This document shows, piece by piece, positions 53,217 to 62,375 of a stretch of 64,000 nt of DNA. How positions within the stretch are numbered: the stretch's first letter is position 1; every line of letters starts with the position of its first letter. The stretch is from Caldilineaceae bacterium (lineage in GTDB: Bacteria > Chloroflexota > Anaerolineae > Caldilineales > Caldilineaceae): NCBI GenBank assembly GCA_022821585.1, contig JAJEDI010000041.1, positions 147,100-211,099 of the forward strand. The letters run 5' to 3'. Position numbers and translations under genes: made by a program. Below the pieces are notes generated by a model that worked only from the letters and a program-made list of their open reading frames with translations, had not been told where the DNA came from and did no database searches.

Positions 53217-55091
53217 CTATTGCGAGCTGTTTTCATCCGGGTCCGGCAATAGCTGGTGAATGAAGTGAATGACCCCGTTGGATGCCTCCACATCGGAAGT
53301 CACGATGCTGATTCCCTCGACCGCGAGAGAGCCGTCATCGTTGGTACTGACCTCAATGTTCCCACCGTGGAGCGTGGTCAGCGACGTTTGCGTTGCAAGA
53401 TCGGAGGCCATCAGCTTTCCGGACACGACGTGGTACCTGAGCGTGTCTGCCAGCAGTTCCGAGTCGGCCATCAGCATGTCCAGTCTGGCTTCGGGCAGCG
53501 AGGCGAACGCGGCGTTGGTCGGGGCGAAGATGGTATAGGGGCCGCCGTCGGCAACGGACGTAGTCAAGCCGGCCAGGTCCAGGGCAAGGAGCAATATGTC
53601 CAACTGTTCGTAGTCTTCGGCGACTTCGATGAGATCGTCCTCCATCATGCCTGTATCGCTGGTTGGCTCCGGCATGGCCGTTGCAGCCGGTGTTGCAGCC
53701 GGCATTGCCGTAGCCGTTGCCTCTGGCATCGCCGTCGCTTCGGGTGTGGCCGTCGCAGTTGCCCCGGGCATGGCATCTGTTGTCGGTGCTGGCGTCGCGA
53801 CTGCAGTGGCTTCAGTCGTCGCGGCGGGTGTCGGGACTCCCCCGCCAAGGTAGGCGTCGGCATCGGCCTGAGACGGAATCGTCAGCACGTCACCCACTTC
53901 AATCAGGTCGCAGTTCGAAAGCGAATTTGCCGTGCAGATCGAAGACCAGTAGTTTGTGCTGCCGTATGCTTGTGAGGAAATGGTGCCGAGCGTATCTCCC
54001 GCCTTCACGGTGTAAGTACTGCCCAGAGAGACTTCGGTTCCGGCTGCCGAGGATGCGGAAGCGGTTCCCGCAGCGGGCTGCTGGATAACCACCCTGTCAC
54101 CTTCGACCTGCTCACCGGAATCATCAAGGAAAAGGATGTTCTCTCCTTGCAAAGTATAGGAAAAGGGCATTGTCGTGTCGTTGTAGGTTACCAGAGTGAC
54201 GATTTCACCTACGTCGTCGATGCCGATTTCGACGACTTTACGCTTGATGCCGTCCATCGTATCTAATGAGCCGGTTGCAAAGACGCTGTCCTCAGGGGAC
54301 GCAGCATTGATGTAACGGTCAAATCCCGCCTGTTTGAAAACGTAGAAGCCGGCACTCTCGTCGATCTGATAACTGTCCTGTGGATCGTACGACATCTTGA
54401 TCGTCACCGGCTGCCCTGTATCGACAACTGATAGTCCGAGGTAGTGTTTATCGAACTGTTCATTCAGCTCGCCTCTGACCCAGGTCGACCGCACGGCGCT
54501 CGTGGTCACCACGGCCTGCGGGGTTGCAGCAGGCGCAGCGGCCGCTTGAAGCCCTGCAGAAGTAGGCGTGGCGGTGGCCGGCACGCCAGGCGTGCTGCCG
54601 CCTACAACCTGTTCTCCTGATTCATCGACAAATCTCACGTTTTCTCCCGTCAACGTATAGGAGAGGTCCATCGTGGAATCATTGTAGACAACGATGGTTA
54701 CGATTTCGGATACATCGTCAGCACCTATCTGGGTGACCTTCCGCTTCACACCGCCCATCGACTCTTGCGTGCCTGTGCGGAACGCAGATTCCGAAGGCGG
54801 CGCGGCGTTAATGTAGCGATCGAAACCGGACTGATTGAAAACATAGAAACCGGAGCTTTCGTCCAGTGTATGACTGTGCTGCGGCTGGTAATCCATCTTT
54901 ATCGTAACAGGTTGTGATGTATCGATGACTTGCAGACCAAGGTAATGCTTAGCGAACTGTTCGTTCAACTGCCCGCTTACCGTCGAATCTTCGACGGAAC
55001 CCTGCGCAGTCAAGGCGTAAGGGCCTGCTACGAGAACCAGCGCCAGGACTGCGGCGAGGCAAACATAGCGCCATGAATTTCTGAAATGCAT
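53217..55091 (-). CDS. Exported LysM-FAS1 protein with two copies of an unknown domain
   Basis: The 624-residue protein starts at ATG 55091 (GGAGGGA five bases upstream) with a Sec signal to about residue 30. Two tandem copies of a domain of about 125 residues follow (about 39-164 and 205-332), both with LNEQF-KHYLGL, QPVTIKM, GFYVF, GFDRYINAA and SGEQV. Then come a LysM domain (about 360-406, YTVKAGDTLGTISSQAYG), a Pro/Ala/Thr/Met-rich linker and a FAS1 domain (about 487-615, TIFAPTNAAFASLPE). LysM binds peptidoglycan; FAS1 mediates adhesion. It is probably a cell-wall-bound adhesive or structural protein. Confidence 0.9.
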   Translation of the reverse strand: MHFRNSWRYVCLAAVLALVLVAGPYALTAQGSVEDSTVSGQLNEQFAKHYLGLQVIDTSQPVTIKMDYQPQHSHTLDESSGFYVFNQSGFDRYINAAPPSESAFRTGTQESMGGVKRKVTQIGADDVSEIVTIVVYNDSTMDLSYTLTGENVRFVDESGEQVVGGSTPGVPATATPTSAGLQAAAAPAATPQAVVTTSAVRSTWVRGELNEQFDKHYLGLSVVDTGQPVTIKMSYDPQDSYQIDESAGFYVFKQAGFDRYINAASPEDSVFATGSLDTMDGIKRKVVEIGIDDVGEIVTLVTYNDTTMPFSYTLQGENILFLDDSGEQVEGDRVVIQQPAAGTASASSAAGTEVSLGSTYTVKAGDTLGTISSQAYGSTNYWSSICTANSLSNCDLIEVGDVLTIPSQADADAYLGGGVPTPAATTEATAVATPAPTTDAMPGATATATPEATAMPEATATAMPAATPAATAMPEPTSDTGMMEDDLIEVAEDYEQLDILLLALDLAGLTTSVADGGPYTIFAPTNAAFASLPEARLDMLMADSELLADTLRYHVVSGKLMASDLATQTSLTTLHGGNIEVSTNDDGSLAVEGISIVTSDVEASNGVIHFIHQLLPDPDENSSQ

Positions 55092-55359
55092 CGATTCCCT
55101 CCAGATTCCCGTACAGTTGGAAAGCCAGCCTTCCATACGGCCGAATGCGAAAACTCTACATCGACCACAGGCAAAGCCTCGGAATACGGATTCGTGTCGG
55201 AGACATTGCTCGTATTCTGTCCAGTTTATCTAATTCCCAGGCCAAATCCCAACAGCTTTGTGCCTGCTATCGGTATGTGTTCCCTTCAATATAGCCTGCC
55301 AAGACTGTCTTGTGGCGCGACCGTAGGCACAACGCATTGTAATCGTTGATATACCATTG

Positions 55360-58254
55360 CTACGACTGGCGGCGCACAATCAGGTGATGGCAGGGCTTGT
55401 TGCTGTTTTCGTCGGTCCGATGCGGGACGACGATCGGGGAGCTGTTCGGAGTGCCGCTGGCGTCGAGGATCTGCAAGGTGAAGCGCTGGGGGGCGTCCCG
55501 CCCGTAGATTGGAAAATCGAACCGACCGGTGTCATTTGCTCCGCTCTTGGAGACAGTTTCGTATGCGTTGTCCCAGGCGTCTATCAAGCGAATTGAAACT
55601 CCGGGTAGTGCGACTCCTCGTTCGTCGACTGCTTGTCCCATCACGTACTGTCCCGGACACTGGTCATCATGCCAGAGACGGTCGAGAATGAAGTGGTGAG
55701 GTCCCAGAAAGTTGGTGCTGCTCACCTGTGACAGCTGCCCGCTTGAGAAAAACTCGGGAGAAACCAGGGTGCCGGCGTTGGCGAAATCGATGCCGACCGA
55801 CAGTCCGGTGTAGGCAGCCATCTGGCCCATTTCGGCACACTGGCCCAGGTAGACCGGAAAACCACGCCCCAGATTCCATAGTAGCGCGCCTCTCCTATCC
55901 CGTAGCAGCCTGCCCTCGTCAATGGCCTCAGCGTCTTCCTCATCTGTCGACCAGCAGTTCTGGCAACTGGAGAGGTCGCCCTGCGGAAACCCGAAGGGAT
56001 CGGGTAGAGCCAGAAGGGTGCGCCGCGCGCCTTCCTTGTGACCACAGTAGCCAAGTAGGGGTGTTTCCAGACCCGCGCCTGTCTGACGCTTCACATAGAC
56101 AGGCGCGGAAGGGATGTACTCGACACTGTCGACCAAGGGGAGTGCGTCCGTGAATTGAAGTTCAGTGTCATTCTCATTGCCAACTTCCAGCCGCCCGCCC
56201 TCGCCCAATTTGGCGGCGGCATCCAGCCAGGATGAGCTGAAGGCCTCGCCGCCGCCTTGTCTGCAGGTCAGGCCGGGCGGGCAGACGTCCAAAAGAGTCA
56301 CGCCCTCGCTTTTCTGAAACTCCCAGTCGGCATCGGCGGTCGGTGCCTGTAGCAGGTCAAGAAGACCGGGCTCCGCGAGGACAGTGCGCATGAACTCGTT
56401 CCACACGGGCGCGGCCGCGCCGGCTCCGGTTGCGTTGCGCATGGGGCGGCCATCGGTGTTGCCCACCCATACGCCGGCAAGCAGGTGGCGTGTAAACCCC
56501 ATCGTCCAGGCATCGCGATTGTTGTCAGTTGTACCGGTCTTCGCCGCCGCAGGCCGGCTCAGCGTCAGTTGACTACCGGCGCCAAACATCGGTACCCGCG
56601 CGGGGTCGTCGCTGAGGATATCGATAACCAGAGAAGCGGCGTCCTCAGAGATTACTGGCACGCCATCGGTCGAACTGTCTTCGAGAAGCGTTTGGCCCTG
56701 CCCATCGGTGATCGTGAGTACATATCGTGGAGATCTGTATTCACCTAGATTGGCGATTGTATGGTAGGCGGTGGCCAGATCGAGCAGGGTAACCTCGCCT
56801 CCCCCCAGAGTCAGACTCAGACCATACCAGTCGGTACCCCGATGCAGGCTGCTGACGCCCATACTGCGAGCAGCTTCCAACATGCGCTCGACGCTTACTG
56901 CGTCCAGCAGCTTTACCGCTGGGACGTTATAGCTATTGGCGAGCGCCGCCCGCGCCGTGACAGGCCCGTGAAACGTACGGTCGTAATTGAGTGGCTCATA
57001 TTGCTCAATTGTGCTGATTGTATAGGTGATGGGCGTATCCCAGATGACCGTCGCCGGGCTGATGAGATTGTCACTGAAGGCCGTTGCGTAGAGTAGCGGC
57101 TTGATGGCGCTGCCCGGTTGCCGGGGGCTGATTGCGACATTGACCTGGCCGTCTATCTCCTCATTTGCGTAATCAACGCTGCCGACCATGGCCAGAATCT
57201 CCGCCGTTCCCGGCCTGAGGGCGACGAGCGCTCCATTGTTCATGTCGAAACGAGATCGGAGATCCGCAACCTTCTGCAAAACGATCCGTTGGGCCGTATT
57301 CTGTAATGCCATATCGATCGTGGTGTAGATATGAAAGCCGGCGCGCCTTACATCATATCCTTCGCCCCAGGACCGATCCAGTTCACGGACCACGTAGTCG
57401 ACAAAATGCGGTGCAGACGGCGGGTGAATCTCCGGCGAACCGCCCAGATCCACCTCTGTGGAAAACACTGCATTTGCTTCGTCAAGCGTCAGGAATCCAT
57501 GTCGGACCATCAGCGAAAGGACCGTCCTTTGCCGCTCCTTGGCTGACTCGAAGTCATGAAACAGGTCGAAGCGGGCCGGCGACTGGGGAATGCCGGCAAT
57601 CAGCGTTGATTCGGCCAGATTGAGGTCGAATGCCGGCTTACCAAAGTAGGTGCGGGCGGCTGCCTGGGGGCCGTATGCAAGGTTGCCGTAGTTGAGAAGA
57701 TTCAGATACAGCTCGAGTAGCTCCTCTTTGGTGTAGGTCCGAGTCAGTTCACTCGCCAGTCCGGCTTCCGCGATTTTGCGATCGAAAGTCTGATCATAAC
57801 GTTCCTCGGAGCCCAGGAATAGATTGCGTGCCAGCTGCATCGTAATTGTACTTGCACCTGAGACGATCTCCCCTTGCTCGACATTCTGGAGCGCGGCGCC
57901 GGCGATGCGAACCGGGTCCACCCCTGGATTGGTGAAGAACGTTGCGTCTTCAGTTGCAATGGTTGCGTTGATCAGGTGCGGGGAGATTCGGTCCAGCGAT
58001 ACCCATTCTCGACGGCCCTCACCGATTAGCTCGGCAAGCAGTTCCCCATTGCGGTCGTATACGAATGTTGTTTGAAAGACACGGGGAAGGGGACCTGGCT
58101 GGTAAATCTGGAGATAGGCTTCCGCAACATCGGACAGGGAGATTGCCGGCCTTCGCCCTACAGCGCCGCGGCGTGAACCGCAGCCGGCCAGGATAAGAGA
58201 CAACAGTAGAAGAACCAGAAACAGGGTGCGCCGTTCGAGAGGAAATCCAGGCAT
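55360..58254 (-). CDS. Bifunctional class A penicillin-binding protein, lipoprotein-type
   Basis: The 964-residue protein begins with a lipoprotein-like signal (LLSLILAGC, Cys25). The GT51 glycosyltransferase domain has catalytic E102 in IATEDATFF and SGASTITMQLARNLFL; the transpeptidase has S382-x-x-K385 (GSAIKPL), SYN 441-443 and K572-T-G. The last 250 residues are an unassigned tail with paired cysteines. It polymerises and cross-links peptidoglycan. A lipid anchor in place of a transmembrane helix is unusual for class A PBPs. It is paralogous to the gene immediately upstream. Confidence 0.93.
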   Translation of the reverse strand: MPGFPLERRTLFLVLLLLSLILAGCGSRRGAVGRRPAISLSDVAEAYLQIYQPGPLPRVFQTTFVYDRNGELLAELIGEGRREWVSLDRISPHLINATIATEDATFFTNPGVDPVRIAGAALQNVEQGEIVSGASTITMQLARNLFLGSEERYDQTFDRKIAEAGLASELTRTYTKEELLELYLNLLNYGNLAYGPQAAARTYFGKPAFDLNLAESTLIAGIPQSPARFDLFHDFESAKERQRTVLSLMVRHGFLTLDEANAVFSTEVDLGGSPEIHPPSAPHFVDYVVRELDRSWGEGYDVRRAGFHIYTTIDMALQNTAQRIVLQKVADLRSRFDMNNGALVALRPGTAEILAMVGSVDYANEEIDGQVNVAISPRQPGSAIKPLLYATAFSDNLISPATVIWDTPITYTISTIEQYEPLNYDRTFHGPVTARAALANSYNVPAVKLLDAVSVERMLEAARSMGVSSLHRGTDWYGLSLTLGGGEVTLLDLATAYHTIANLGEYRSPRYVLTITDGQGQTLLEDSSTDGVPVISEDAASLVIDILSDDPARVPMFGAGSQLTLSRPAAAKTGTTDNNRDAWTMGFTRHLLAGVWVGNTDGRPMRNATGAGAAAPVWNEFMRTVLAEPGLLDLLQAPTADADWEFQKSEGVTLLDVCPPGLTCRQGGGEAFSSSWLDAAAKLGEGGRLEVGNENDTELQFTDALPLVDSVEYIPSAPVYVKRQTGAGLETPLLGYCGHKEGARRTLLALPDPFGFPQGDLSSCQNCWSTDEEDAEAIDEGRLLRDRRGALLWNLGRGFPVYLGQCAEMGQMAAYTGLSVGIDFANAGTLVSPEFFSSGQLSQVSSTNFLGPHHFILDRLWHDDQCPGQYVMGQAVDERGVALPGVSIRLIDAWDNAYETVSKSGANDTGRFDFPIYGRDAPQRFTLQILDASGTPNSSPIVVPHRTDENSNKPCHHLIVRRQS

Positions 58255-58493
58255 GCGCCTTCGCAGTCTCTATCAGTGCTGGTGAGTTCCTGAACTGTGG
58301 CGTCTACGCCACTACCTGGATATGAAAGGGCCAGATTATGGAGTTTTCGCCTCGTTTCAAAAACGACGAAACTATGCGTTGTGGTTCCACGCATACGGCG
58401 AATTGAGGCAGTTGTACTTCGAGTCTCTTTGCACGCCACGTAGGCTCCGCCTTGCAACTGTCAATCTGGATAGCCGGCGACGCGACGGGTCGC

Positions 58494-61400
58494 TTACTTG
58501 AACGGGTTCTGAAAGATCTCCAGATTTTCCGGGATGTGCAGCAGATCCCCCGGACGCAAGATATAATATGGCCGTATCGCGTTTGGATTGGCCGCGCGTA
58601 ACAGGCTGATAGGGACGTCGTACTTTGCGGCGATGTTGACCCACGAATCCCCCGACTCCACTTCGTGAATCATGCTTTCTTCATGAAGCCGAATAGGGAT
58701 AACGCGGGGCAAGAGTAACCGTTCCCCATTGAGCGAACCTTTAACGTGCAGATTGGCGTTTCGCAGAACGCCCTCGGGCAGACCGTGGGCGCGGGCCAGT
58801 CCCGACCAGCTGTCACCGGATCTGGCTGTATAGTAACGGAGATTTGAACACGAACCGAGCGAAACGGATATGCCCTCTTGCATGCTGTACGAAAGCAACC
58901 TGAACTTTTCTATCTCAGTAAAGGGTATGTAAACCAGGTCCTCCCTGTATTGGGGTGGCGGCGTATTCAAGCCATCGTCGTCCTCATCAACTTGTATCTC
59001 CGGCATCGGCCTGAGCGGCCTGCCCACTGTGGAGTAGCCTGGAGGAAATGCCAGGCCAACCCAGCTTGAAATCCGTAGCAGAGCCCGGGTCTCGGGTACA
59101 CTGTTTGTTCTGCCGCCGTTGACAGCCCCGGCCGATTCGTCGACGATACAATAGGACAGGTCTTCAAAGTCGCTCGAGCGTGCGAAATGGGTCGGCAATG
59201 ACCTGCCGGTGACAACGGTTCCTGCCAGCAGGCCGTTTCCACGTGTCTTGCTCAGCCAGCTGGACGTGAAGTATTCGCCTCCAGTGCGGCAGCGCACGGC
59301 CGGGGGGCAGTCGGGCAGTTGGACGACAGAGCCCGGTACATCGAACTCCCAAAGGTTTGGGTCTTCGGGGGCCCCGATCAACTCCCTCATTCCTTTGTCG
59401 GCAATCACTGCCTCCATGAAGTTATGCCAGAGCGGCGCTGCGCCGGCCGCACCGCTATTGCCCCACATGGTGGTCCCGTCGCTGTTCCCGGTCCAGACCC
59501 CGGCCACAAGGTATTTTGTGAAGCCAACTGTCCAGTTATCCTTGAAGTTCGTTGTCGTTCCCGTCTTCGCGGCAGCTGGACGGCTAAGTTTGAGTCTGCT
59601 GTTTAAGCCAAAGGCCGGTTTCCTGGCCTCGTTGTCGCTCAAAATGTCGGTGATTTGGAAGGCAACGCCTTCAGAGATAATGCGTTTCTGTTTGACAGGA
59701 GGCGGGGACCGATAACGGCCCAGATCGTCAACCATAAACATGGCAAATTGCGGCAGGGAGTAGAGCCCCTGATTGGCAAAAGTGCGAAAGGCATTCGTCA
59801 ACTCGAGAAGCGATACTTCGCCTGCTCCAAGGGACAGACTCAGCCCATAGCTGTCCGGCTCCCTCGTGAAACTTGTGATTCCGAACTCTTCTGCCTTGGA
59901 GACGAGGCGTTCATTGCCCAGCGATGCCAGCAACTTTACGGCCGGCACATTGTAGCTGTTTGCCAGGGCAGTTCGCACAGTTACCGGTCCGTGGAAAGTC
60001 CGGTCGTAGTTCCGGGGACTGTAGAAATGCCCCATGCCCACGGGATAAGCTGTGGGGGTATCCCAAATGACGGTGGCAGGTGAGATCAGGTCTTGCGAGA
60101 GTGCTGCCGCGTAAAGGATTGGTTTGAAGGAACTTCCGGGCTGCCTCAGGCTGACAGACAGATTCACCTGCCCGGCATCCTCTTCTTTGAAATCGACTCC
60201 GCCGACCATCGCCAGGACTTCGCCGGTCTGCGGTTGGATAGCCACGATTGCACCGTTTGTCATCCGGTAGGCTTCTCCGACCTTGTCGATCCAGGCCCTC
60301 AGCTCCTGTTCAGCCAGCACCTGCATCGGCATGTCCAGCGAGGTAATGATGTGCATGCCGGACCGGCGCATCTTCCAGCGCCCATTCTCGATGCCCAGGG
60401 CTTCGGCCATCCGCCTCTCGAGCGCTTTCTCTACATAAAGTACGAAATGGGGCGCCAGATAGTCTTGCTCTTCTGAGCTGCCGATCAGGAAGATCTCCTC
60501 CTCATATATGGCATCGGACTTTTCTTGCGAAAGGAAGTCATGACGCACCAGCAGGTCCAGCACGACGCGCTGCCGCTGTTTGGCGGCGGCGAAATTCGCA
60601 AACAGGTCAAATGCCGCCGGCTGCTGGGGCACTCCGGCCAGGATCGTCGCTTCGGCCCAGTTCAGATCGATGGCGCTCTTGCCGAAATAGACCTGCGCCG
60701 CCGCTTCCGGCCCGTAGGCCAGATGACCATAGTTGACAAGGTTCAGATAGATTTCAAGCAGTTCTTCCTTGTTGAACAGAATGGTCAGGTCGTGAGCCAG
60801 CCCTATTTCATGGATTTTCCGATCAATCGTCTGTTCGAATCGTTCCTCTGGTTCGAGAAAGAGATTGCGTGCCAACTGCATCGTTATCGTGCTGGCGCCG
60901 GAAGCGATCGATTGCGTCTGTACGTTTTGAATTGCCGCGCCGACAATCCGACGACTGTCCACGCCGCGGTTGGTGAAGAAGGAAGCGTCCTCGGTGGCTA
61001 CGGTGGCTGAAATCAGGGCAGGGGAAATCTGGTCGAGAGTGACCCACGTACGGCGCCCTTCCTCAAAAAACTCGGCGAGAAGTACACCGTTCCGATCGTA
61101 AACGCGGGTCGTCTCAAAGAGTTTCGGCAAGCTTCCGTTGGGCTGATACTGCTGCAGGTAATGTTCGACGACCGTCTTTATCGACCCTTTTGGACGCGGG
61201 CCCAACCTTTCCGGCACGAGCTCGTCCAGAGGAGGCGCCTCAAATTGGTTCAATCCAAACGGGTTATTCTCAAGTGCCGACTCAGCATCCTCAGCTTCGT
61301 CGCCGGAACAGCCCATTGCCAGGAGCACGGCCAGGATAAGAATAGTTGCGATAGCAGCACGCCTCGCGCTTGCACTCCGCACCGAGGCGTACAACCAGTT

Positions 61401-61532
61401 CAGAGTGAAGTGCATGAAGTTATTTTCGAACACTGAAGTACGACCCTTCCTTGAGCAGTTCCGGCTTCCTCGTTTTTCGTCAACATTGCGCAGTAAATCA
61501 GTTCCAGTCCTCTTGGCTCTGTTTTCCTTCAT
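58494..61532 (-). CDS. Bifunctional class A penicillin-binding protein with C-terminal LysM modules
   Basis: From ATG 61532 (GAAGGAA upstream) the product has 1012 residues. Lipobox-like LLAMGC gives Cys75; start ATG 61415 would give a normal-length signal (Cys36) but lacks a ribosome-binding site. GT51 has E181 (VATEDASFF); the transpeptidase has S467-S-F-K470, SYN and AKTGTTTNF. The C terminus carries two LysM-like modules, YYTARSGDSWSGLARAHG and HEVESGDSWVNIAAKYDVP, which bind peptidoglycan. It is paralogous to the downstream PBP and about 240 bases from it. It makes peptidoglycan in the cell envelope. Confidence 0.93.
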   Translation of the reverse strand: MKENRAKRTGTDLLRNVDEKRGSRNCSRKGRTSVFENNFMHFTLNWLYASVRSASARRAAIATILILAVLLAMGCSGDEAEDAESALENNPFGLNQFEAPPLDELVPERLGPRPKGSIKTVVEHYLQQYQPNGSLPKLFETTRVYDRNGVLLAEFFEEGRRTWVTLDQISPALISATVATEDASFFTNRGVDSRRIVGAAIQNVQTQSIASGASTITMQLARNLFLEPEERFEQTIDRKIHEIGLAHDLTILFNKEELLEIYLNLVNYGHLAYGPEAAAQVYFGKSAIDLNWAEATILAGVPQQPAAFDLFANFAAAKQRQRVVLDLLVRHDFLSQEKSDAIYEEEIFLIGSSEEQDYLAPHFVLYVEKALERRMAEALGIENGRWKMRRSGMHIITSLDMPMQVLAEQELRAWIDKVGEAYRMTNGAIVAIQPQTGEVLAMVGGVDFKEEDAGQVNLSVSLRQPGSSFKPILYAAALSQDLISPATVIWDTPTAYPVGMGHFYSPRNYDRTFHGPVTVRTALANSYNVPAVKLLASLGNERLVSKAEEFGITSFTREPDSYGLSLSLGAGEVSLLELTNAFRTFANQGLYSLPQFAMFMVDDLGRYRSPPPVKQKRIISEGVAFQITDILSDNEARKPAFGLNSRLKLSRPAAAKTGTTTNFKDNWTVGFTKYLVAGVWTGNSDGTTMWGNSGAAGAAPLWHNFMEAVIADKGMRELIGAPEDPNLWEFDVPGSVVQLPDCPPAVRCRTGGEYFTSSWLSKTRGNGLLAGTVVTGRSLPTHFARSSDFEDLSYCIVDESAGAVNGGRTNSVPETRALLRISSWVGLAFPPGYSTVGRPLRPMPEIQVDEDDDGLNTPPPQYREDLVYIPFTEIEKFRLLSYSMQEGISVSLGSCSNLRYYTARSGDSWSGLARAHGLPEGVLRNANLHVKGSLNGERLLLPRVIPIRLHEESMIHEVESGDSWVNIAAKYDVPISLLRAANPNAIRPYYILRPGDLLHIPENLEIFQNPFK

Positions 61533-61784
61533 GTTCCTTCTGCTCCCCGTGACTTCACCAGGCCGGTCAGGCCTCAAACGGCGCATCCAGTGCGAATCTC
61601 ACGCACGACTTTGGGAGACGAGTATCTTCCCGTAGCAAATGTGAATCAAAAGAACGGGGGCCGCACTCTAAATTGTATCACACCAATGATCTCTACAAAC
61701 GCGAAGAACAGAATCAGTGGAAGAGAAAAGTCAAATGACAGTACTTAATAGATTGCTATGGATTGACTTCGGCGTCAAACAAGA

Positions 61785-61806
61785 AAACCGCTCGAATGAG
61801 CGGTTT
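61785..61806 (-). terminator. Rho-independent terminator of tRNA-Cys
   Basis: A perfect 9-bp stem, AAACCGCTC and GAGCGGTTT with a GAAT loop, begins one base after the tRNA 3' end. On the minus strand it runs into TTTTCTTGTTTG. Confidence 0.85.
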
Positions 61807-61807
61807 A

Positions 61808-61878
<71 letters not shown>

Positions 61879-61908
61879 GCACAACCTGCAGGAATCAACT
61901 CGCAACCG

Positions 61909-61937
61909 ATCGTATCAGGACTGTTGTGCGTTGTCAA
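61909..61937 (-). promoter_or_regulatory. Promoter of tRNA-Cys
   Basis: On the minus strand, TTGACA (61937-61932), a 17-base spacer and TACGAT (61914-61909). Transcription would start near 61902, about 24 bases before the tRNA. The -35 box overlaps that of the divergent cold-shock gene promoter. Confidence 0.7.
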
Positions 61938-61960
61938 ATCAGGCAGGTCGGAGTTATCCT
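61931..61960 (+). promoter_or_regulatory. Candidate promoter of the zinc-ribbon cold-shock gene
   Basis: TTGTCA (61931-61936), 18-base spacer and TATCCT (61955-61960) lie about 46 bases before ATG 62007. The -35 overlaps that of the tRNA-Cys promoter on the other strand. Confidence 0.4.
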
Positions 61961-62006
61961 CTATCTGGCTGCCCGGGAACAAATACAGTACAGGACAATC
62001 TCGAAA

Positions 62007-62369
62007 ATGTCTTCTTCAGATGAAATGATCGTCTGTGAACGTTGCGGTGTCACGTTTCTTTGGACACTGGAAGACAAAAGAAGGCAGAGTCAAGGACAGG
62101 AGCCCCCCTCACTCTGCCTGGGGTGCGATTTTCTCCTGCCGGAAGGCAGGCGCGAACGCGGCCTTGTAAAATGGTACAGCCCGAACAGAAACTATGGCTT
62201 CATTTCGCGGTCAAATGGAGCCGACCTGTTTGCCCACCGTTCCCATTTCGACGGTGTGGCTCGCCTGCGGCCGGGTGACCTGGTCGAATTTGCTGTGGAG
62301 GAAACCGAGAAGGGTGACGCTGCGGTAGATGTGAGATTGCTTTCCAGGCAGCCCAAAAAAAATGAGTAG
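62007..62369 (+). CDS. Zinc-ribbon cold-shock domain protein
   Basis: The 120-residue protein joins an N-terminal zinc ribbon (C10, C13, C37, C40 in VCERCG and LCLGC) to a cold-shock domain (about 52-117) with the RNA-binding motifs KWYSPNRNYGFI and DLFAHRSHF. Cold-shock domains bind single-stranded RNA or DNA; the ribbon may add nucleic-acid or protein contacts. ATG 62007 follows a weak site; the frame is open upstream from 61926 without meaning. It is divergent from tRNA-Cys and ends six bases before the convergent glycosyltransferase gene. Confidence 0.88.
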   Translation: MSSSDEMIVCERCGVTFLWTLEDKRRQSQGQEPPSLCLGCDFLLPEGRRERGLVKWYSPNRNYGFISRSNGADLFAHRSHFDGVARLRPGDLVEFAVEETEKGDAAVDVRLLSRQPKKNE

Positions 62370-62375
62370 GCCTCG

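Noticed and set aside
53645..53863. Short repeated GCCG/GTTG units resembling a CRISPR or minisatellite
   Set aside because: They encode the Pro/Ala/Thr/Met-rich linker of the LysM-FAS1 protein; no regular spacers.
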